Part shown: positions 32,698-37,095 of the stretch, in pieces
How positions within the stretch are numbered: position 1 is the stretch's first letter
Layout of the letters: each line of letters starts with the position of its first letter
Assembly (NCBI GenBank): GCA_903952145.1
Contig: CAJBES010000281.1
Location: 1 to 37,095 of the forward strand
Reading direction: 5' to 3'
Source: an uncultured Opitutaceae bacterium
GTDB lineage: Bacteria; Verrucomicrobiota; Verrucomicrobiia; Opitutales; Opitutaceae
Length of the DNA stretch: 37,095 nucleotides
Program-made: the position numbers and the translations under genes
Notes under the pieces: generated by a model
What the model was told of the DNA's origin: nothing
The model's input: the letters and a program-made list of their open reading frames with translations, nothing else
Databases searched by the model: none

Positions 32698-33141
32698 ATG
32701 AAAATTTTCCTCCCCCTTCTCCTCCTCGCCGCGCTGCTGCTCGCGGGGTGCAGCACGATTGACAGCCGGATCAAGGAAAAGGCGTCCGCCTTTGCCGGTT
32801 ACGATGCCGCCACCCAGGCAAAACTCCGCCAGGGCCTCGTCGAAATCGACTACACGCCGGAGCAGGTTTACATCGCCCTCGGCCAGCCGGACAGCATACG
32901 CGAGCGCGTGTCCGCCAAGGAGCGCGAACTCACCTGGATCTATTTCAGCTACCATAGTGATTATCAGGGCACCGCCGTTGCCGGCTACCGCCGCCTGATC
33001 GGCTACGACCCGGTGTCCCGTCGGAACTACGTCTATTGGGAGCCTGCGCTGGTGGACGTGTATCGGGGCCGCATCGACGAACGCATCTGCATCACCTTCC
33101 GCGACGGCCGGGTCGTCGTCATCGAACAGGCGCAGGACTGA
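32698..33141 (+). CDS. BamE-like (SmpA/OmlA) lipoprotein
   Basis: 147 residues. Signal peptide with lipobox LLAGC (Cys18), then DSRIKEKASAFAGYDAATQAKLRQGLVEIDYTPEQVYIALGQPDSIRER, where the turn before strand 1 (ALGQPD) is the typical SmpA/BamE motif, and a C-terminal strand CITFRDGRVVVIE. Proteins of this fold support outer-membrane assembly or act as small envelope domains. The match is by motif; it could be a BamE relative with another job. Confidence 0.72.
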   Translation: MKIFLPLLLLAALLLAGCSTIDSRIKEKASAFAGYDAATQAKLRQGLVEIDYTPEQVYIALGQPDSIRERVSAKERELTWIYFSYHSDYQGTAVAGYRRLIGYDPVSRRNYVYWEPALVDVYRGRIDERICITFRDGRVVVIEQAQD

Positions 33142-33300
33142 GTCCAAGCGCCTCTAGCTTTTATACCGAACGCCCTAATGAAATGCACCCTGGGCGGTCT
33201 GATAGGCAGGTGGAGCGGCTTGTCCCCAAGACGCTTTTTTCCCCAAAGGTCCAAAAGCTCCGGGCGATTGGTCTGAGTCCGCGCTGCAGGCCCAGCGGGG

Positions 33301-33326
33301 CAATTCTGCGCTTAAGCGCGGAATTG
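33301..33326. repeat. Palindrome 1 downstream of the vsr remnant
   Basis: 26-bp palindrome with 13-bp arms, CAATTCTGCGCTT and its complement apart from one T·G wobble, and no loop. It lies in the 264-bp gap between the BamE-like gene and the vsr remnant. Confidence 0.7.
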
Positions 33327-33329
33327 GGG

Positions 33330-33367
33330 TGCGGCAGATTTTGAACCGCGGTTCAAAATCCGCCGCA
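33330..33367. repeat. Palindrome 2 downstream of the vsr remnant
   Basis: 38-bp palindrome: a perfect 24-bp core (arms GATTTTGAACCG and complement, 33337-33360) flanked by TGCGGC and GCCGCA arms with a single A/C mismatch between. It sits 3 bp from palindrome 1 and 38 bp from the vsr stop, and could act as a terminator or a REP-type element. Confidence 0.75.
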
Positions 33368-33405
33368 GCGATGACCGGGGCCAAGGCTGCGCCCGTGCGC
33401 CGCAT

Positions 33406-33902
33406 TCAGCCGAGATGGTGTCGCAGCCGGGCGAGGAGCCGGCGCTCATTCCGCCGTTTGAGTTCGTGTTCCCAAACACGAACCACTTTCCTACCGCAGG
33501 CGCGGAGGGTGCGGGTGACGAGGCGATCGCGGGCCTGGTTGGTCGCAATCTTCTTCCGCCAGAACGCGGCGTTGTTCTTGGGTTTCGTGCCGTGCTTGGG
33601 GCAACCGTGCCAGAAGCAGCCGTCGACAAAGATGGTGAGCTTCAGCCGGGGAAAACGAAATCCGGCCGCACCGCGAACCGGGGGGTATGCCAGTCTCCGG
33701 CCCTCCGCCCCCCGCTTGCCCTGCGTAGCCTTGGCGAAGCAGGGTCCTCGGTCTTCCGTCCCCTGATCACCGCTCCCCGCCGCCAGCCGGTGATGCCGTG
33801 CGCCCGGAAAATCGCGATCAGCCGCAGCTCGGTGGTCTGGTTGCCGTGCGCGCGGATGGCCGCCATCACCGCGGAGCGCCTCCGTTTGGAAAAGATGTCC
33901 AT
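33406..33902 (-). pseudogene. vsr: Broken Vsr-type very-short-patch-repair endonuclease gene
   Basis: Two frames together give a Vsr protein. Frame one starts MDIFSKRRRSAVMAAI at 33902 and runs to PDFVFP before a stop at 33642. The next frame continues RLKLTIFVDGCFWHGCPKHG, FWRKKIATNQARDRLV, VVRVWEHEL and ends at 33406. Adding one C to the CCCC run near 33646-33649 restores a single frame across the core PDFVFPRLKLTIFVDG, so one base appears lost. About 30 residues (33669-33758) are additional to the family sequence. Vsr enzymes nick T:G mismatches made by deamination of 5-methylcytosine. Sequencing error could also explain the frameshift. Confidence 0.85.
33669..33758. repeat. Hairpin-bearing insertion within vsr
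   Basis: A stretch of about 90 bp with no counterpart in Vsr proteins, encoding a low-complexity Arg/Gly/Pro sequence. Its centre is an imperfect hairpin: CCCTGC (33719-33724) with GCAGGG (33739-33744) and inner AGCC/GGC pairing. The length is a multiple of three. Boundaries are estimated from the protein. Confidence 0.5.
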
Positions 33903-33910
33903 TGGTGGAC

Positions 33911-34207
33911 TTAAGCCTGCTTACCGTAAATCCGGCCGTGCTCTGTTGTGATGCTCTTATCCGGCCAAACTTTCACAGGAAGGACAAACTCGTCAGTAAC
34001 GATAGCATCGTCAAAGTCGCGTTCTCCATCGAGAAATTGCTGTATGCGTGTTAGCTGGTTGTCGGCGATCTCGCGCTGGGCTTCCAACTCACTTGGGAAG
34101 ACAACGGGATAGTCATTTTCATAGCAGGCCAGCATCGTGCCCTGAAATACGGTCGGCATGAAAACCGAGTATCCGGATTTGACCGGAAGTCTGGCCTTCT
34201 GCTTCAC
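33911..34207 (-). CDS. Small protein of unknown function (98 aa)
   Basis: 98 residues: a hydrophobic strand region SGYSVFMPTVFQGTMLACYEND, a helix rich in Glu/Gln/Asp (ELEAQREIADNQLTRIQQFLDGERDFDDA) and a strand VLPVKVWPDKS. No membrane segment or known catalytic motif. The start is a GTG at 34207 that overlaps the stop of the upstream gene (GTGA, 4 bases), so the pair is probably co-translated. The paired small genes may form a conserved module, but I know no function for them. Base composition is lower in GC than the housekeeping genes. Confidence 0.7.
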   Translation of the reverse strand: MKQKARLPVKSGYSVFMPTVFQGTMLACYENDYPVVFPSELEAQREIADNQLTRIQQFLDGERDFDDAIVTDEFVLPVKVWPDKSITTEHGRIYGKQA

Positions 34208-34449
34208 GACCAGCCTCCTTGCATTTTCACCTGCCGTTCAATTCGACAGATGATCTGCTTGTAGTGTCGGGCGATCGATTTGGCTTCATTCGGATCGTTG
34301 CATTCTTCGCAGACGAACGAATCGTCAGCGGCATAACCAGTCACGAGATACTCGGCTGTTTTGGTCCATGCTTCAACGCGGCACCGCAGACCGTTTAGCA
34401 ACTGACCGAGGTCATTGCGCTCAAGGCTGATTTGGAAAGATCTGTTCAT
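34204..34449 (-). CDS. Small protein of unknown function (81 aa)
   Basis: 81 residues beginning MNRSFQISLERNDLGQLLNGL, with a Cys in LRCRVEAW and a FVCEECND motif, then a helix with paired basic residues (AKSIARHYKQIICRIERQVK). The Cys set could bind a metal, but is too sparse to claim. It is the first gene of a minus-strand pair and is divergent from the XRE regulator. One of the two operator-like repeats (34464-34482) lies 14 bp upstream of its ATG, so it may be controlled by that regulator. Confidence 0.7.
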   Translation of the reverse strand: MNRSFQISLERNDLGQLLNGLRCRVEAWTKTAEYLVTGYAADDSFVCEECNDPNEAKSIARHYKQIICRIERQVKMQGGWS

Positions 34450-34463
34450 TGTCGCGTTTAGAA

Positions 34464-34482
34464 GTGTTCCAAATTAGAACAC
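34464..34482. promoter_or_regulatory. Operator-like repeat A
   Basis: GTGTTC and GAACAC around a 7-bp spacer CAAATTA, in the gap between the divergent 81-aa gene and the XRE gene. It matches repeat B in both arms and spacing. Confidence 0.7.
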
Positions 34483-34513
34483 GTTTCAAGTCGAGACCTG
34501 GTAACCTAGACGA

Positions 34514-34759
34514 GTGGGTGTTCCAAAACAGAACAATAATCTTGTCGGCAAACGCGTTAAGAAAGCGCGCTTGGCCAAAAAACCAAAGCTCTCGCAGGAC
34601 CAGCTATCTGGCAAACTGGCGGGGCGGGGCGTCACGATCGACCGAGCCGGCATCGCCAAACTTGAGAACGGCAGCCGCTACGTTTCTGACTTTGAAGTTA
34701 AGGCCTTAGCAGCCGCTTTGGGAGTTACTGTGAATTGGCTCTTGGGAAGCGAAAGCTGA
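34514..34759 (+). CDS. Short XRE-family HTH regulator, controller-protein-like
   Basis: 81 residues making up essentially one Cro/C1-type helix-turn-helix domain: GKRVKKARLAKKPKLSQDQL (helices 1-2), TIDRAGIAKLENGSRYVSDF (helix 3 and on) and VKALAAALGVTVNWLL. This size and make-up match C proteins that time the expression of restriction enzymes. The start is a GTG at 34514; repeat B lies within the first codons and repeat A upstream. The gene ends one base into the SRA-HNH start (TGATG), so the two are co-translated. It probably represses or times its own operon. Confidence 0.85.
   Translation: MGVPKQNNNLVGKRVKKARLAKKPKLSQDQLSGKLAGRGVTIDRAGIAKLENGSRYVSDFEVKALAAALGVTVNWLLGSES
34519..34535. promoter_or_regulatory. 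Operator-like repeat B
   Basis: TGTTC and GAACA around CAAAACA, inside codons 2-8 of the XRE gene. Together with repeat A it forms two sites 54 bp centre to centre, the arrangement expected for an autoregulated XRE protein. Confidence 0.65.
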
Positions 34760-35460
34760 TGGCCATGCCTCGGGCCAACGATATCATTCCGTATTACGAG
34801 ATGTGTCAGCGGGAGGGCGCTAGCCTGCAGCGAGGAATGAATTTCCGTCTGCACGGCAATCATTCGGTAATTCTGATGTCAGTGCGCCCGAACGCGCCTT
34901 ATGCCGACCGAGTAGAAGAAGAAGGCAGGGTGCTGATTTACGAAGGGCACAACGAAAACAAGACAGGGGCCTGCAAATACCCGGAGTTGGTCGATCAACC
35001 TGAATTTACGAAGACCGGACGCCCGACTGAAAACGGTAAATTCAAGAACGCCGCTTTGGTCTGCAAATCAGGTTCCCAGCCACCGGAGCGCGTTCGAGTC
35101 TATGAAAAGATCAAGGATGGTATCTGGTCCTACAATGGAGTCTTTCACCTCGAGGACGCTTGGATTGAGCAAGCGGAGAAGCGGAAGATCTTTAAATTCA
35201 AGCTGACGGCCGTGCTGGAAGAGGAAGATGACACCCAGCCGGTTCCGTTTCACCCGAATCCCGGGCGTATGATTCCAACCTCGGTAAAACGTGAGGTATG
35301 GAAGCGGGACGGTGGCAAGTGTGCACAGTGCGGCACAACTACGAATCTCCACTTTGACCACATTATCCCATGGTCCAAAGGCGGTTCTTCTACAGATGTT
35401 TCAAACATTCAGCTTCTCTGCGCGGCGCACAACCTGAGCAAGAGCGACGAGATCCAGTAG
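34759..35460 (+). CDS. SRA (YDG) domain–HNH endonuclease, modification-dependent type
   Basis: 233 residues. Residues about 38-150 resemble an SRA/YDG domain, which flips out and reads 5-methyl- or 5-hydroxymethylcytosine: SVRPNAPYADRV, LIYEGHNE, TKTGRPTENGKF and VRVYEKIKDGIWSYNGVFHLEDAW. The C-terminal HNH nuclease has Cys188 and Cys191 (KCAQCGT), the metal motif HFDHIIPW with catalytic His201, Asn216 and CAAHN near 221-225. Related SRA-HNH enzymes cut modified DNA as type IV restriction. The ATG at 34759 is preferred because it overlaps the regulator stop. No methyltransferase is adjacent, fitting a modification-dependent role. Confidence 0.88.
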   Translation: MAMPRANDIIPYYEMCQREGASLQRGMNFRLHGNHSVILMSVRPNAPYADRVEEEGRVLIYEGHNENKTGACKYPELVDQPEFTKTGRPTENGKFKNAALVCKSGSQPPERVRVYEKIKDGIWSYNGVFHLEDAWIEQAEKRKIFKFKLTAVLEEEDDTQPVPFHPNPGRMIPTSVKREVWKRDGGKCAQCGTTTNLHFDHIIPWSKGGSSTDVSNIQLLCAAHNLSKSDEIQ

Positions 35461-35909
35461 GAGAATGCGACAGGTTGCTTTTGGGAACTCACGGCCTACA
35501 GGGTGATCTGGGTTTGGGCCCAAAAAATGTGCAGAGCGGAATGGGCGACCATTTGCGGAGGCGAGTTGCGGATTGGTGATGCGCCCGCATCTTCCGGCGC
35601 CTGACGCGTTTGAGCATGTTGCGGTGGATGATTTTTGACGGGCGGGGGGAAACCGCCGGCGGCGGCGCGGCTGCGGGTGGCGCTGGCGAAGGAGCCGGGG
35701 CGGCTGCTGGCGGTGAGCGTGGGGGAGACGTTTCGCGGGCTACCGCCGGTTTGGCGGATAATGCCCGAGGCAAGGAATTTGACCCCGGATCAAACCGGAT
35801 CGGCACGCATGAATCCGGTTTTCAAAACCATTCGTGTTTTCCGTAAAATCCGTGGTGATAAGGATCGGTAAGGCGGGCCGCGAATTACACGAGTGGGCGC
35901 GGAGTCCTA
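35461..35909. other. 449-bp stretch without a recognisable gene
   Basis: No frame resembles a known protein. It contains a 12-bp palindrome TTTGGGCCCAAA (35513-35524), a GC-rich tract, and degenerate ATTCGTG-like words (about 35832-35895, with ATTCGTGT early and GAATTACACGA late). It may be the remnant of a mobile element or decayed gene; nothing decides this. Confidence 0.5.
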
Positions 35910-36440
35910 TCAGGCCAGGGCCTCGTGCGCGGAGCGCAGCAGCTCCAATTCAACGCCACGACGGGCGCGGAAGCGCCGCTGGCGCTCGGCGTTGGCGCGG
36001 CGTTTGGCCTCGGCGGGTTTCCGCGGGCGGCCGGCCCTCAGCGCCAGCGGGAGATCGACTGACTCGGTGAAGAGGTTGCGGTTCTTGAAGGGGCCGGGCG
36101 AGTCGCGGAGCGCAGCGAGACGGCGGGCGGGGCCGGCCCCGGGCGAGGCGAACCAAGGCTCCGCAAGGGCGCGGCCGGGAGTGAGGGCCCAGGCGGGCAC
36201 CGGTTGCCGGATTTTGTCCGCCAGATGCTCGGCGTAGGCCGCCAGCCACGCGTCGGCGACGGCGCCCTGGAGAAACCGGGTCCCGAGCAGCGGCGGTTCG
36301 TCGCGCACCGCGAGCGCGAGCGCCGGCCGGGAGGAATGGCCCCGCAGCCCGTGCTGCCAGTCGCGGAAGAGCCGGCCGAAGGTTTCGAGGGAGTCGGATT
36401 GCGCAGCGATCTCGCGCAGCGTGGCGGGGCGCGGGGTCAT
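35910..36440 (-). CDS. Partner protein of a nucleotidyltransferase, function unknown
   Basis: 176 residues. N-terminal helices (TLREIAAQSDSLETFGRLFRDWQHGL), a motif PAWALTPGRALAEPWFASPGAGPARRLAALRDSP, then KNRNLF, and a highly basic C terminus (RPRKPAEAKRRANAERQRRFRARRG). I recall similar sequences beside DUF6036-type nucleotidyltransferases, but no function is known to me. It overlaps the upstream nucleotidyltransferase gene by four bases (ATGA). As the second gene of a tight pair it could be the antitoxin or target-binding partner. Confidence 0.72.
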   Translation of the reverse strand: MTPRPATLREIAAQSDSLETFGRLFRDWQHGLRGHSSRPALALAVRDEPPLLGTRFLQGAVADAWLAAYAEHLADKIRQPVPAWALTPGRALAEPWFASPGAGPARRLAALRDSPGPFKNRNLFTESVDLPLALRAGRPRKPAEAKRRANAERQRRFRARRGVELELLRSAHEALA

Positions 36441-36988
36441 CGGGGGAGTGAAGCGAGGGTTTCCCGCACCAGCGCCTCAGCGCGGTCGCCAAGCGTGTCG
36501 CCGGGGAAGAATTTCTCAAATGCGGCCGCAACTGCCGCGACGGAACGGGGGCGGACCTTCCCCAGCAGAAAACGGATGTCGCCCTCGTCTCCCGCATAAC
36601 CGGGCAGCGGCGCGCGGCAGGCCCGTAGTTTCAGCGCGAGCAGGTAGGCGGCGGTGGGCACGGTGATCCGCAGAGCCGGGCCGAAGTCCACACCGGTCCA
36701 CGGGCGCTTTTCTTCCTTGGGCGAGAGAAACTGCCGCACGTAACTGTTGAGCCAGTCTTCCGGCAAATCCTGCTCCCGGGCGACCGCGGCGGCGAGTTCC
36801 TGCCCCTCCACCGACGGCCGCACGATGGCATCGACATCCCGGGTGGAGTCACGCGAACCGTAGACCAGCGTGAACACGGCGCCGCCGTATAGGGACACCT
36901 CCAACGTGAGCTTCCGTGCCTGCGCGAGTTCGCCGAGGCGGCGCAGCGCGCGCGTCAGGCGGACTTTGGTGAGCGGCTCGTAGGGCAT
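36437..36988 (-). CDS. Nucleotidyltransferase-fold protein (DUF6036/AbiEii-like)
   Basis: 183 residues. The core motif LYGGAVFTLVYGSRDSTRDVDAIV (about 33-56) is the Gly-Gly then Asp-x-Asp pattern of minimal nucleotidyltransferases; the second carboxylate is Asp52 or Asp54 in TRDVDA. TAAYLLALKLRACR is the following helix. The family includes toxins of AbiE-type systems and many proteins of unknown target. It overlaps its partner gene and has a 9-bp inverted repeat directly 5' of its ATG, both typical of toxin-antitoxin operons. Target and activity are unknown. Confidence 0.8.
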   Translation of the reverse strand: MPYEPLTKVRLTRALRRLGELAQARKLTLEVSLYGGAVFTLVYGSRDSTRDVDAIVRPSVEGQELAAAVAREQDLPEDWLNSYVRQFLSPKEEKRPWTGVDFGPALRITVPTAAYLLALKLRACRAPLPGYAGDEGDIRFLLGKVRPRSVAAVAAAFEKFFPGDTLGDRAEALVRETLASLPR

Positions 36989-37016
36989 GGATAAAACGTT
37001 ACGGCATGTTTTATCC
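36989..37016. promoter_or_regulatory. Inverted repeat upstream of the nucleotidyltransferase gene
   Basis: Perfect 9-bp arms GGATAAAAC (36989-36997) and GTTTTATCC (37008-37016) around 10 bp, directly abutting the start codon. A likely autoregulatory operator. The final 79 bp of the window show no gene. Confidence 0.6.
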
Positions 37017-37095
37017 CATGTAAAGCCCGGCCTGATCCGCGCCCGTTCACGTGCGGCGCGGGCCGGGCGTCGGCCTGGCGGTCAAAACCCGGGGC

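Noticed and set aside
33351-33366. Sequence similar to a tRNA T-loop (GGTTCAAAATCC)
   Set aside because: It is one arm of the long palindrome; no acceptor, D or anticodon stems fit. No tRNA or rRNA gene was found in the window.
33301-33367. Possible CRISPR repeats
   Set aside because: The two palindromes differ in sequence and have no regular spacers.

Overview
The window is a GC-rich bacterial chromosome segment with tightly packed genes. Several features point to a Verrucomicrobiota bacterium, most likely Opitutaceae-like: a DUF1573–rhodanese–MauE trio, an LTA-synthase-type sulfatase beside a PAP2 phosphatase and a beta-barrel, a DUF6268-like barrel, and few clear Shine-Dalgarno sites. That assignment is inferred from gene content and style; no rRNA or tRNA gene is present to confirm it.

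Region 1 (1-3121): the end of a TPR-repeat protein, then a minus-strand pair of a HAD phosphatase and histidinol-phosphate aminotransferase (hisC).

Region 2 (3221-12710): a large, unbroken minus-strand arsenic island of 14 genes. Read in the direction of transcription it is arsM, a SigZ-like ECF sigma factor with a Cys-rich tail; then arsR2, an ArsP-type permease, a 77-residue thioredoxin, a DGC-domain Cys protein, a secreted thioredoxin and CcdA; then arsR1, arsC (thioredoxin-coupled), an ArsD fused to an AhpD-like domain, a two-ATPase ArsA, an FmdB-like protein without cysteines, and Acr3. It appears to combine methylation and export of organoarsenicals, arsenate reduction, a cytoplasm-to-periplasm dithiol relay, and arsenite capture and efflux. 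Palindromes lie at or beside the starts of arsM, arsR2 and arsR1.

Region 3 (12823-25686): mostly housekeeping genes. A GH4 glycosidase, a 2-Cys peroxiredoxin with a clear terminator, a DEAD-box helicase, a DUF3568 lipoprotein, an SRAP DNA-protein crosslink protein, an LptF/LptG permease, an envelope operon (LTA-synthase-like enzyme, beta-barrel, PAP2), DNA polymerase III delta (holA) and a MATE exporter. The last two converge on a 12-bp-arm palindrome.

Region 4 (25687-33141): a small anchored protein, the DUF1573–rhodanese–MauE operon, a GNAT acetyltransferase, an outer-membrane barrel, an HPt protein facing a LuxR-type response regulator, an EamA transporter, a TIM-barrel isomerase and a BamE-like lipoprotein.

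Region 5 (33142-37095): accessory DNA. Two adjacent long palindromes, a broken vsr endonuclease gene carrying a hairpin-containing in-frame insertion, a pair of small unknown genes, and a divergent pair made of a short XRE regulator and an SRA-HNH (modified-cytosine-dependent type) endonuclease under two matching operator-like repeats. After a gene-free stretch comes a nucleotidyltransferase/partner pair that looks like a toxin-antitoxin or abortive-infection module. The mid part of this region is visibly richer in A and T than the rest, consistent with acquisition by transfer.
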